In this document: positions 34,921 through 46,454 of the stretch, piece by piece
Layout: every line of letters begins with the position of its first letter
Position numbering within the stretch: the stretch's first letter is position 1
Assembly: GCA_022695795.1 (NCBI GenBank)
Contig: MU404182.1
Location: forward strand, 1 to 64,000
Reading direction: 5' to 3'
DNA from: Biscogniauxia marginata
Lineage: Eukaryota > Ascomycota > Sordariomycetes > Xylariales > Xylariaceae
Length of the DNA stretch: 64,000 bases
Program-made: the position numbers and the translations under genes
The notes under the pieces: model-generated
Told to the model about the DNA's origin: nothing
Database searches by the model: none
What the model saw: only the letters and a program-made list of their open reading frames with translations

Positions 34921-35756
34921 GAGTGGATGGGTTGATTGATTGATTGATTAGACTTTACGCTGTTTTTTTTTTTTTTTTTTGTTCCTACCTAAGCTGTATC
35001 CATGTGTAGGTATGCATAGTTTGGCGTTAGGAGAAGAGAAAAAAAAAAGGGGGGGTAAGAGGAGTGAAATGGAAGGATGCGATGAGATAAGATTTCTCCA
35101 TATGCAATACGCTTCGTGTTTTTCTTTTCTAAAGAAGTACTGCTGGCCATTGTCATTGTTGTTGTATCCATAGAATCATAATTTCACGGTAATTATTAAT
35201 ATTCATATGCTTATGTATGTGTATAGGTAGCTTGGTCCCCCTTAATTTATGTCGATGGAGGAAGACAGACAGATAGACAGGATGGTTCTTAAGCTTAACT
35301 ACATTATGGAATAGTAGAAATGATTCAAAGACGGCCTATCCTCGTCGATGAAGTATCTCGACGCACTTGGGATATCCCCCCCCGAGTAAGAGCGTGCGCG
35401 CCACAAACCGCAACGAACAAGCTAGCTAGTTAGACGAGATATGAAACTAGGATTTCACGAACTAGCGAGAGTATTCAATTTGATCAGACGCGTCAGCACC
35501 GTCACACCATCCACTCCACGACCCCATCCCCCATCAGATGCCTTATAGTCCCGTGTGTGATATCGAATAATTAAATTCTTGGTATCAATGCTTGCGACAC
35601 CATCGACTGATGAAATCTACGCCTGTATCCTATCCTATCTTACCCTATCCTATCCTGTTGAACGCCGGGTGCCCCATGCTTCTTTTCATCCGAATGTCGT
35701 AAAACCCCATCGCAATCGACCAATCAATCAATCACCATAGTCAGTCAGTCAGTCAG
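34902..35756. other. Convergent intergenic region with microsatellites
   Basis: No gene. Contains a T run near 34,963-34,980, TATCC-type pentamers around 35,624-35,660 and AGTC tetramers at 35,743-35,760 that run into the stop codon of the E2 gene. Confidence 0.7.
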
Positions 35757-36814
35757 TCAGTAACCCGCCAGGACTTTGAGGAGCATGGCCACCAGCATGA
35801 CTACTAGCGACATGATGGCGTAGTCGATCCAGGGAGGCACGCCGTTGTTCGGATCCACGTGTACTGGTCTCTGGGCTGTGACTTGTCCCGCCGGATCCGG
35901 CAACGGGACCCTCCCTGTCGGGGCTGGCACTCCCTGCGCTGGTCGAGCTAGCGGGACGGCCCCCGGCAGGGGGTTCGGCAGAGTTATGCCCTGCGGCGAC
36001 GTTCTCGGGGCGATTTCCACTCTCTCGGGCGCGGTCTGCACGAAGCCCTCGGCGAGCTGCGCACTCTCGGCATCCTCCTTGTCGCCTCCATTACCCGCCC
36101 CTGCCGCCTCGCCCCCACCCTCGCCCGTCTTGGTCTTCTCCATCTCGTCCCGGAAGCCCATCCTCAGCTCTGCGGGGACTTCCACCTCCTTCCGGGGCGC
36201 GGCAGCGCTCCCGCTCTCGGCCTCGAGCGCCTTGCACCGCTCCTCGCACTCAGCGATTATCTCGGCGTTGCTCTTGGCGCAGACGCCGCACCTCCAGCCC
36301 TTGCTCTCGGCGGCCAGCCTCGTCCGCACGGCGTCGCTGGTGTCCAGGCCGCCGATCTGGCCGTTCGCTCCCGTCTCCATGAAGGTGCGCAGCGCGACGA
36401 TGGCGGTGCGCACGCCCCAGGCCGGCTGCCACGTCTCCTCGTGGTGGCCCGAGATGCTGAGGCAGATCTCGCGGTTCGGCTCGAAGCGGCCGCTCGGGGT
36501 GGTGAAGCGGAACGAAGGCGGGCTGAGCGGGTACGTGGGCGGCAGGACGATGCGCCCGTGGTAGATGCCCTCGGCGAAGGCGGACTTGGGAGGGCCGCGC
36601 ATGGTGAAGTGCCACTCGAAGAGGTCGGATTCGAGGGGCGATGCGGTGTACTCGGGCGAGGGGGAGTTGGAAAGCTCGGCGGCCTCTTTCACTGCAAGGA
36701 TTTTCCCCATTATTAGTAAAAGAGAGCTGAGCAAACGCCCGGGGTTGTTGCGTGGGAAGGCCTACAGATGCGCCGGATGGTGGGCGACTTGGAGTTGAAT
36801 CTGGGCGTAGCCAT
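35757..36814 (-). CDS. Tail-anchored UBC6/UBE2J-like ubiquitin-conjugating enzyme
   Basis: Two exons, 36814-36766 and 36691-35757, with a 74-nt intron (donor GTAGGC, acceptor TGCAG); 327 aa starting MATPRFNSKSPTIRRI. The UBC fold spans residues about 8-165. It has FEWHFTMRGP, PPTYPLSPPSFRF and the active-site Cys at about residue 93 in NREICLSISGHHEETW, a sequence typical of the UBE2J group, which lacks the usual HPN motif. A Glu/Ala/Pro-rich linker leads to a C-terminal membrane anchor (YAIMSLVVMLVAMLLKVL). UBE2J/Ubc6 enzymes sit on the ER membrane and work in ER-associated degradation with Doa10- or Hrd1-type ligases. The UBE2J1 or UBE2J2 subtype is not resolved here. The stop codon lies inside a tetranucleotide repeat. 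Confidence 0.9.
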
Positions 36815-38823
36815 CTTCTCTGGTTTGTCGCCGGGACAAATAAGTGCTACTGCTTCGATGGAGTGTCGATCATCTATGGCTCATTGCTGGATAAGTACGG
36901 ATTGAAGATCGGAGACGAGCGCCTCTTGGCGATCGAATGTTACTCGGGGAGTCGGCCGAGGAAAGCCGGGAAATGATTGATTGTAGGTATTGGGGGATAA
37001 GGAATGTAGAAAGTGTGTCTAGGGTAGGTAATTAGAATAAATCGATGGTGGATGTGTGTGTGTGTGTGTATGCGTGAGTGTATGTGTGATTCACTAGGGG
37101 CCAAACGGAAGTGTTACATCGAAAATAAATCATGAAGCCAGATTGTCTTATTCACTCGGAAAGGTGGTGATGGTTAAATGGACAAGGGTTCCTCAAGGTG
37201 TGTGTAGCAAGTGAGGTCACAGCATAAGGTTCCAGGTTCCAATCCATTAGAGCTATAAAGGTAATTACGCAAGAGACTGAGGCTGTGCAGCTGTGGCTCC
37301 TTTTTTTCTCATAAGCACGTGACTCTAGCTAACATCGTTTTAATCTATCCAAGTTTTTTGTCTACCTGTTTCCTTTTATTAATAAACCAATTCTCTCTAT
37401 AGTAATATAAGAAAAATCTAGAATTTGTATTATTAAAAAGGCGAAAAGTAGAGTGTATATATATATACATACTTATTATACCTTAGGTACTTGCTAGACA
37501 CATATCAAAGCAATTTAAACTTGTCTACCTTTGCTCATCTTCTTCGAAAGAATCAGGCCCCGTTTCCAGGACCTGGCCATCGTGTTGCTTACATGTCTTC
37601 ACTGTCCTTATTGTTGTCCTCAATGGTGTGCATTCTCTTGGATTTGCGGATATCTTGATGACTTTGTGCTGTATCAGACTTTCTATCATCCATCGCTGGA
37701 GATGAGTGAAGAATACCCTTCCCCTTCCTTCATTCTCTCAGCCTTCGTCATAGTTTTTGTCTTTTTCCGCATTAGATCGTTATTTTTATTCTCAGCTTAA
37801 AAATCATTTTGCATCGCTTGTCCGTAAGGTTGGTAATCGTTGAAGCATGACAACTAATACTGAGTTACATCTTTGTGGTGAGTGTGTTTGGTGGTAGTAT
37901 GTATGATACAATTTGTGAATATTTAAATATGCAAAGTAACCCCCCTTCCCTTTTTCTATTTTAATACTTTCAACCCCTAGAGATGATCTATCGAGATTAA
38001 GCCTCTTGTTCAGTCACGAGTCATCAAATTTGGGCTTGGTTTTACGTATTTGGCGCTCTTATAACGCAGTATATACCTATATAGTCATAAGAGTGCAAAC
38101 ATAGCTGGTGCTTTCCCATGTACGCCAAGCAAAAGTAACCCTTTCATATGTACCTACCTAGGAGGTAGGTAAAGGTGCCCCTCCAGTTTATCTTGCATGC
38201 TTGCTGTCTTAGACCTCCCACCTTGAAGTACACATAGGTATCAATACTTACTAAAGACACTAGTTTTGTAGACAACATCTGTAAAATACTAAGCATCTTT
38301 CTTGTAGTTGAGCTGGTAATAAGTGCCTAAGTACATTTCTCTAGTGACAGGTAGGTATGTACATAAATTAGGTACCCCAATGGCTGCCTAATGGTGGAAG
38401 TATGTACAATACTCATGAAGTCACGATCTTCTACCAGGTAGTGTCAACAACTGCGCCGACTGGAAGTGTCTACATGTAGGTACATGTAGGTAAGGTACTA
38501 AACTACATGTACCTTCAAGGCACCTTCTCCCATCACGCTGTGCCTTCTCCCCATCCTGCACCACCACTTGGGTGCCTCCCATTCTTTCCGACGTCGTTCC
38601 TTCTAAGGATTTCCTCACTGCAGGTGATGAAAATCCCTTACCTGCGTTAATCTGCCAAAGTATGTCCCTTCTTCACCTGCATTCTTTTCACACCAGCTTG
38701 CCACAAACCCTCTTTCTTCTCTACTACACCATTCAATCTGCCTCCACGAGACTTGCACGTTCCGTGGCATCCATCAACCCCCATCAGTTCGCCGACACTA
38801 ATCCCTGATGTGCTACAGCTAAC
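36815..38823. other. 2-kb intergenic region
   Basis: No gene supported. It holds a GT microsatellite (about 37,055-37,085), a tRNA-like A box/B box pair (37,171 and 37,235), and a cluster of TACCTACCTAGG / TACATGTAGGTA palindromic motifs (about 38,148-38,175 and 38,472-38,512). Confidence 0.6.
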
Positions 38824-40197
38824 ATGGAATCCGGCATTAATACTGCCATGGCAAACCTGAGCACGGCCAACAAGCCTCGTGCTGGCCCTCGGCGGTGCCC
38901 CAAATGCAACAAGCTCTGTGAGACGCGCAAGGACCTGTGGATACACCAGACAGTACAGGGACATCACCTCTGTAATGAGTGTGACGCTACTTTCCACGAT
39001 GATAAAGCTTTAGTTGATCACAAACAGGCCGCAAGTCCCCCCCCTGCTCATTATATCGTCTCGACTATGTGTACGTGGACTAACCGCCAAATTCTGTAGA
39101 ATCATAGAGCTGATCAGAACATCGTCTGCCCCGGCTGCGGGGAAACCTTCCTTCGTGCAGGCGCTTGGATGCACCACATCGAGCAGAAGCAATGCCCTGT
39201 CATCTTCCCGTCTGTCGTCGAGGCTCGTCGCGATGAAAGACTCAAGTTTGCACAGGCACTGCAAGACCGCAACCCAGCCACCAGGAAAAAGCTATACTTC
39301 CACCCGCCGAGTGTCACCAAGGATGATGGCGTCACCAAGACTCGACTCGAGTTTGACTGCCACCGCCCACACGACTCTCCTGATGCCAACAAGCTCTACT
39401 TCCGACCGGATGACTTCCCCCGCACCGCCGTACAAAAGTTTCGCTCTGGCGACTCTAAGGCGCCTGACCTCCTGACTGGCGACAATTCCGATCCCCTCGA
39501 GCAGAAGCCAGGTAATGCTTGGGCTCAAAAGAAGCAGCTCTTTCCCAACTCATTCCAAGCTGTTCCACCCCCGCCCGAGCTCATGGAGAATCTCAGACAG
39601 CCTGGTCCTGGAGCTAGTTCTGTCCGTCCTTCTGGAGAGCGCATTATCGACCCTGACGATCCCGACTTCAATGCGTCGTTGTTCAAGTGTCCCATCCTTG
39701 GAACCTTCAAGTGCCCCTATATACGCTGCAAGTAAGTGTGGATGTAAGAATTATTTGCAAATCTCCGTTACTGACATCTCAGTAGGGTCAAGCCGAAGAC
39801 TGCGAATGGTCTGATCATGCATCTCAGGTCCCCTGTTCACTCCAACGTGGACATCTCGTGTCCAGCTTGCAAGAATGTATTCAAGACTATGACGGCCTGG
39901 GTGCAGCACACGGAGTCAAGTACGACCTGCAATATTCGCGATACAGAAGACTACCGCCCAGCTTTAGGCCAGCTCACTGGCGGTATCCTAGATGTCCATC
40001 CCACTAAGACGATGAAGAATAATACGCCCCTGTTCAAGGTCGACAAGAATTTTGTCAAAGAGATGGGTTATAACAAACCCGCGCCCATACCCGGCTTGGA
40101 GATACAGGAGCCCAATGACAACGTGGGAGAAGAAAAGAAGAAGAAGCAGGAGAACTCCCGCAAGGAAAACCGAAAGGATCGCCAGTCGCACCGCTAA
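38824..40197 (+). CDS. C2H2-type zinc-finger protein
   Basis: Three exons, 38824-39030, 39100-39731 and 39786-40197, giving 416 aa from MESGINTAMANLS. Fingers: RCPKCNKLCETRKDLWIHQ and HLCNECDATFHDDKALVDH in exon 1; CPGCGETFLRAGAWMHHIEQ in exon 2; then CPACKNVFKTMTAWVQHTE in exon 3. A conserved-looking middle part (LYFHPPSVTKDDGVTKTRLE) and a Lys/Glu-rich C-terminal tail complete it. The first intron needs a GC-AG splice (donor GCAAGT); the second is standard (GTAAGT, TAG). This multi-finger arrangement is typical of fungal nuclear proteins of unknown target. No orthologue name claimed. Confidence 0.8.
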
Positions 40198-41358
40198 CCT
40201 CTCAACTCTTTAATGTTTCAGCGTCCTTCAGAACATCAAGGTCGATGATGGGCGCTTCAATACTTGCGATGACTTTCCCGTATTTGCGTTGCTTTATTGC
40301 TTTTTCGTTTCCCGTGATGTGTTCATCACCAGAACAGGGTCAACACTACTATGGCATCTAGGTCAGCTGTGTGTGCCTAGATTAGGTATGCCTGTGAACG
40401 GTGGATAATGGAAAGGAATCGTAGCTAGATAGATAGCTGATCTAGATTCTCAGAGCTCATGACTCGGTGGTTTGTACATCAGTGCAGATAGGTACTGCAT
40501 GCAATTTTCTTTCCACTCTGAAGACCATTTCCCCATCATCGTGACGTTACATTTAAATCCCAACCCTATGGTTTTATGAGTTTTTGATTGGAAATGAATA
40601 TCCCTGGTGATGTCAATTGGAAAGTTAGATGTTACAATATCAGACAAGCAGGAATCAAGACAAAAATAATTAAATACTAAAAATTAATGAGCCTGCGATT
40701 CAATATTAGTTGGGGTTGATGCTCTCCCCTTTAGCCTAGGCTTCATATATGAACGGGCAGGGCTACTAATATCGAAACAGCAGATCACTCGTCTGCGGCT
40801 GAATACAAAGATGCGGAGCACAACTCGTAACGGATAAGAGCCCTCTCCCACACAACATTATCTCACCACACAGCTCTTCATATAAACGAGAGGCCTAATT
40901 TCCCCGCGTCTCCCCCAATCGACAGACTGAACAGGCAGACCGTGGACCCTGCATATGCGACGACCATAGATTGGACGTTGTGCTTGGCGGGCCGGGTGAT
41001 CCAGCTTGGGTCTTCCAAGCCGGCAGTTGCGCTGGACAGATAGGATGGGTTAGGTTCTGCGCGGTATTAGGGAACCCTTTGGCCTATCCGGAAAGCCGGG
41101 TGAAAGTGGGAAAGACATTCGAGGAAAACTTTGTCTGTTGCGGAAAAGAGGGAATAAGGGATCTATCTACTGCCCCCCGGAGAGAGGGGGATACCTTTTA
41201 AGAATGTTACTTTACTACTACTACTATACCTATGTAGCTTTTCGCCTTCACTTACGCGACTCACCTAGGTAGCTAGGGACTTATTTTCCCGTTGTTAAAA
41301 AAAAGGTTACCTTGACTGCCTACTAGCTAGGTTGTTATTACCTACCCAACGACCGACC
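40198..41358. other. Intergenic region upstream of the GH7 gene
   Basis: No gene supported. Short plus-strand open frame at 40,971-41,201 lacks homology signs. A TACTACTACTATACC stretch and an A run lie close to the GH7 start. Confidence 0.5.
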
Positions 41359-42860
41359 ATGCACGTCCCCCTCAGCGCGACCTCGTGGGTCCTCGCTCTC
41401 GTCCTTGCTAGCTGGGCCGCGGCGCAGGGCGTGGGGACGGCGGACGCGCACCCGCGGCTGACGACGGAGAAGTGCACGACGCAGGGCGGGTGCGTCGCGC
41501 AGAACACGTCGCTCGTGCTCGACGCGAGCTTCCACGGGCTGCGCGCGAGGGATAGCAGCAGCAGCAGCAACAGTACCGGCAGTGCTGATACCGGCAACAG
41601 TAGCTGCGGCGGCGGGTTCGACGGCAAGCCCCTGAGCGTGGCGCTGTGTCCGGACGCGGAGACGTGCGCGCGCAACTGCGTCTTCGACGGGGCCGAGTAC
41701 GAAGGGAACGGGGTGTTCGCGGACGGTGGCGGCGCAGTGGTGCTGCGGCAATACATGGAGCGGGAGGACGGGACGGCGGAGAAGGTCAGCCCGAGGGTTT
41801 ACCTGCTGGATGACGGCGGCGGCGGGGAGGACGGGGATAATAAGAACTACGAGCTGCTGTATCTGAAGAACCAGGAGATCAGCTTCGACGTCGACGTCTC
41901 GAAGCTGGTCTGTGGCATGAACGGCGCCTTGTACCTGGCCGAGATGAACGCGACGGGCGCGCGCGGCGATCTGAACCCGGCCGGGGCGCGCTACGGCACC
42001 GGGTACTGCGACGCGCAATGCCCGGTGCTTCCTTTTATCAACGGAGTGGCAAGTTTTCCCAAGTCCCAAGTCAATCCCGGCTGAACGATCCTCACAAACC
42101 GAACCACCTGCCAGGGAAGTGGTTTTTTCTTGTATCACACGGGAACGCTCGAGTATCTTGCTAACGACTTTGAGCCGATATCCAGGCAAATATGGAATCT
42201 CGAGGCGCGTGCTGTAGCGAGATGGACCTCTGGGAGGGCAACGCGCTCGCGGCGGCCTTCACGCCGCACACGTGCAGCGAGCCGGGGCTATACGCCTGCG
42301 CCGGCGGCGAGTGCGGCACCATCGGCGTGTGCTCCAAGTCGGGGTGCGAGTACAACACGTACCGGCTGGGCAACAAGACGTTCTACGGCGGCGGGGAGGG
42401 GGCGACGGTCGACACGTCGCGGCCGTTCACGGTGACGACGCAGTTCCTGACCAACACGGGGGACGCGACACCGGCGGCGATCCTCAACGAGATACGGCGG
42501 CTGTACGTGCAGGACGGGCGCGTCATCGCCAACGCGGCCGTCGCGGACCCGTACATGCCGCCCGGCGACTCGATCAAGATGAGCCACTGCCAGGCCAGCA
42601 TCGGGGGCACGTTCGAGAACCTCGGGGGCCTGCGCCAGATGGGGCGCGCGATGGACCGCGGCATGGTGCTGGTGGCGCGCATCTGGAACGACGACGCCGG
42701 CTTCATGAACTGGCTCGACGCGGGGGACGCGGGGCCCTGCTCGGCGACGGAGGGGGACCCCCGGCTCATCGCCGAGCGCCATGCCGACACGCAGGTCGCG
42801 TTCTCGAATATTCGCTGGGGCGACCTGGGGAGCACGTACGCTGGCGAGGCTGCGGCCTAG
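41359..42860 (+). CDS. GH7 endo-beta-1,4-glucanase (secreted)
   Basis: Two exons, 41359-42048 and 42186-42860, giving 454 aa. A signal peptide (MHVPLSATSWVLALVLASWAAAQ) is followed by the mature start and the GH7 core: TTEKCTTQGGC, LCPDAETCARNC, VSPRVYLLDD, EISFDVDVSKL, GTGYCDAQCPVLPFINGV. The catalytic triad is in CCSEMDLWEGN, with Glu242 as nucleophile, Asp244 and Glu247 as acid/base. The open-cleft endoglucanase type (Cel7B-like) is favoured over cellobiohydrolase because several loop sequences are short and the segment after FINGV matches endoglucanase spacing. No cellulose-binding module follows. It hydrolyses cellulose outside the cell. The intron is best read as GC-AG (GCAAGT donor); GTGGCA as donor would drop one Val. 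Confidence 0.9.
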
Positions 42861-43993
42861 AGAATGACCGCCCGTACTGAACTACACTATTTGCTTGTCA
42901 AGTGCCGAGTTGCGGGTGGGTTGCTGTGGTGCTTGGTGCTCTGGCTAGCTGGCTTAATCTGTCGAGACAAGATGGTATTGGCCATGACGACAACAACGAC
43001 GACGAGATGGCGTCATGGTTGATGACTTAGGTAGTTAGCCATCCTGTCCGGGTTCGACGCTGCTCCTGTCGATATGCGACATGTCTGTGTGCCTAGTTCA
43101 CCTACGTGGAGAGGCACGACTTGATCGATCCATGTTCGGTATATTAATACACCTTTTCCCCGTCTACCAGTGGGCGAGCTTGGTGTTGATGAGAGCAAGA
43201 TTAATAATATCGTATAAATGGCCGGCTGGCGAATTAAAAATGGTGTTTGGTCTGATTTAAACTTCCTACGTATTATGTCGTATCGATGATTCTATTCTAG
43301 TCAGCCAATCAGTCGCCCGGGGTAGATTGATTCGAGGCCGTATCGTGAAATACGCTTTCTTTTTTTCCCCTGCCAACTTGAGGCCTTGGTGTGAGAGTGT
43401 AGGTATTGTGCTTTCAGGGCAATTTGAGTTGAACGTGGTAGGATTTCCATGGGATATCCCAGATGTTGTAGGCGAGTGAGCCACAGATAAACCTAGTATT
43501 CGTCATTTGTCATGAGCGCGTTGGTCCGGGTAACCTCGTGGGCGTGCGAAGCTGCAGCAGAAAGTCGCGTGCTAACTAACCCGAGGGTTCCGTTGCACCG
43601 CCACAGTCCCTGATCACTGGGCCAATAGCGAGACCCAACAAGAAGCCAAGCCGCTAAAAATGCGCTCTGCTCCACCCTGAAGCTACCGCTAAAACCAGCC
43701 CCTGTCCAGGTGCCCCGTCAGCCTGCGTTAGATCGCCAATGTCCATCTACAGTGAGCATCAACTCTTGTTGCTTCTTTCCTCCGACAAGTTTTGGTCTGC
43801 ACCCCTTTTTCCATACCGATTTTCATGCCATCTTTCTCTGATCTCTCGATAAACCATCTACCCGGCGCGGAACCGCCTGTATCTAGACGAATTTCCTGAT
43901 GGCGATGCGATAGATAATATTACTTGATTTTTCTTTTCTTTTTTCCTCGTGTCCGCCGACTCTCGTGCCGCCGTACCGCTACAACGACCCTCC
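42861..43993. other. Intergenic region
   Basis: No gene supported. CT-rich stretches near 43,770-43,945 probably belong to the promoter and 5' leader of the DHHC gene. Confidence 0.6.
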
Positions 43994-45685
43994 ATGGATA
44001 GAATCCCGTCTCCCACGCTACGATCTCCTGGCAGCATGTCTCCCAGATGGGCACGCAGGGCCGAGCGCTATTGTTGCCTCGGCCTGAAATACTTCCCTCT
44101 GGCCTTCGTCTATTCCCTCACCACCTGGGCTGTTTGGGTCGTGGTTAATATCGGCTCTACGCCATCTAAGAAGGAAACAAGCTGGACAGGTACGTCGTCC
44201 GTCGTATGAACCAGAGGACTCGGACTCGGCCGCCTTGAGCGGGAAGGACGGGGCACTAACCGTATATCGACTCCAGGGACCAAATCCTCCATCTTCGGCG
44301 TCCTTCTCTACCTGATGCTCAACTGGTGTTACACTACTGCTGTCTTCACGAGCCCCGGGAGCACCACGAACGATTCGGGCTACTCAACCTTGCCGACTGT
44401 CGCACCGCCTCGAGCGACCTCGTTTACCGTTAAGTCCACTGGCGAGCTTCGCTTTTGCAAAAAGTGCCAGGCCCGTAAGCCCGACCGCGCCCATCACTGT
44501 TCCACCTGCCAACGTTGTGTGCTCAAGATGGACCATCACTGTCCGTGGCTGGCTACCTGTATCGGTCTTCGAAACCACAAGGCCTTCTTGCTATTCTTGA
44601 TATATACCACCTTGTTTGCTTTCTACGCCTTTGCTGTTTCTGGGTCCTGGGTCTATGACGAGCTATTGAGCCAGACCCAGTATGTTGATACCCTGATGCC
44701 CGTCAATTTTATTATGCTTGCCGTTGTTTCGGGGATTATTGGTCTGGTTGTTGGTGCGTTTACGGCCTGGCACATAATGCTTGCAAGTCGGGGCCAAACG
44801 ACCATCGAGTGCCTCGAGAAGACGCGGTATCTGAGCCCGTTGCGGAAGACGCTACAGCACCAGTTCACAGCGCGGCAGCATGGTGAAGGCATCCCACTAC
44901 CCAAGTACGGGCAGCAGCTACTGGATATTCATGCGAATGCTCTGCCGGGTATCATGAGGCCGGAAGAGGGGGAAACAAGGGCCAGCACAGATTCTGGGAT
45001 GCCTCCTCATCTATCTTATGAGGATATGGAGAGGTATCGTGCCAGGAAACGGTATGAGGAATATATGGATGAGCAGGACTCGGAGAAGCTACCGAACGCG
45101 TTCGATCTTGGTGTGAAGCGGAATTTGCTTCACTTATTCGGACCGGCGCCTTTCCTCTGGTTTTTTCCTGTCAGTAACACGACAGGTGACGGTTGGTCCT
45201 GGGAGGCAAGTCCAAAATGGTTGGCAGCGCGTGATCGAATTGCACGCGACCGGGAAGAGCAAAGACAACGAGAACGTGCCGCTGGATGGGGCGACCCGGA
45301 ACCCCTGTATTCCCCACCCTCGGAGCCGGCAAAGCCCGCAAGTAGGCATTACATAGCAAAACCTGCTACAGCCCCTAGTAGTCGGCGGCCACCCTCCAAG
45401 GCAGACCGCGTCTTGGGCCGCGATCCTAACCTTTACGTTGACGAGCCACCGACTTCGGTCTCCATGAGGACACTAGATCACAAGGGCCACGACTACGAGG
45501 ACGAACTGGAGGTCAGTAGTGACGAGGAGACTGCTGCTGAGCACAGGGCCCTGAACCTCGTGACGAATGGCGGATGGGCTCGAAGTGGTGCCAGCGGCTT
45601 GCTGCGGGGATCCTCCTCGAGGTATAGCGGCACGCCATCTCCAACAAAGAGCACTGCTCCGGATGATGACGACGGAGTAGACTGA
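43994..45685 (+). CDS. PFA3: DHHC palmitoyltransferase, Pfa3-like
   Basis: Two exons, 43994-44189 and 44277-45685, with an 87-nt intron (donor GTACGT, branch CTAAC, acceptor CCAG); 534 aa starting MDRIPSPTLRSPGS. Four membrane segments: about 28-46, 69-90, and two after the DHHC domain. The Cys-rich domain reads FCKKCQARKPDRAHHCSTCQRCVLKMDHHCPW, here cited by its parts, with catalytic Cys154 in DHHC. The TTxE motif is present as TTIE in the cytosolic segment after the fourth helix. The long hydrophilic tail has a KRNL-type motif and acidic end. Pfa3 in yeast palmitoylates Vac8 at the vacuole; subfamily placement is by overall resemblance and moderately sure. Confidence 0.88.
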
Positions 45686-46454
45686 ATCTGAATAGCTGCT
45701 ATAGGGGCTGATGTTTTCGGGTTTGGGGCTTTGGGGGGAACTGGAATAGACATTAGGCGGGGAGGTAGATGCATGAACGGACGGATGGACGGCTGCTTGC
45801 TTCTTTTCTTCCTGTTGCTTGCTGCGCTCTAGTGTACCACTACGTTCTAGTGTGCGTGCGGACTTACGTGTGCACGCGTTGCACGCTGCGGGTATATCAT
45901 CCCTATTTGCATGGCTGGGGCGTTTTTTCTTTCCTTTTTTTCAAGTTGACGATATATGTTCAAAGTTTGGACTATGAAACTTCAAGCCTTTCTATTTTGA
46001 TTTATTTTTTGGTGTCATTATGGATTAACGTGTAACTGTTGAGTTTTAGGGGAGGGGGGAATATTATTTATATATAGGTATATAGGAGTTGATAGGGAAA
46101 ACGGCTAATGAAATACTTTTTACGCGCTGATACTTGATGGAAGCGTTAGCTTGGGAGAGAACTGCTGGATGTAAGCGCGAGCGCGAGCGCGAGCCTTGAA
46201 GACTTAGGTAGGTAGGGTAGCTTCATAGGGTCTATCTACATACTCTAGATTATGGTATATAGCAAGTCCGAAGCTATTAACTGTCTTGCGAGATCCCTAA
46301 TACCGGTGTTTTTTTTGTAAGAGTTCGCTCGTCAGTCTATTATCAACCGATAAGTTTCAGGGCCATCAGCGAAGGAAGCCCTGAACAGGCTAGAAAAACT
46401 CACAATTTTTGAGGTATGATATCATTAGGTACTCATGGCCCTTAACTTCATAGA
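45686..46454. other. Intergenic region
   Basis: No gene. Contains a GCGCGA hexamer repeat near 46,175 and a TAGGTAGGTAGGG stretch near 46,205. Confidence 0.6.

Noticed and set aside
41338..42189. 283-codon minus-strand frame opposite the GH7 gene
   Set aside because: GC-rich coding shadow; the plus strand has the signal peptide and GH7 motifs.
42272..42880. 202-codon plus-strand Arg-rich frame
   Set aside because: Alternate frame of GH7 exon 2.
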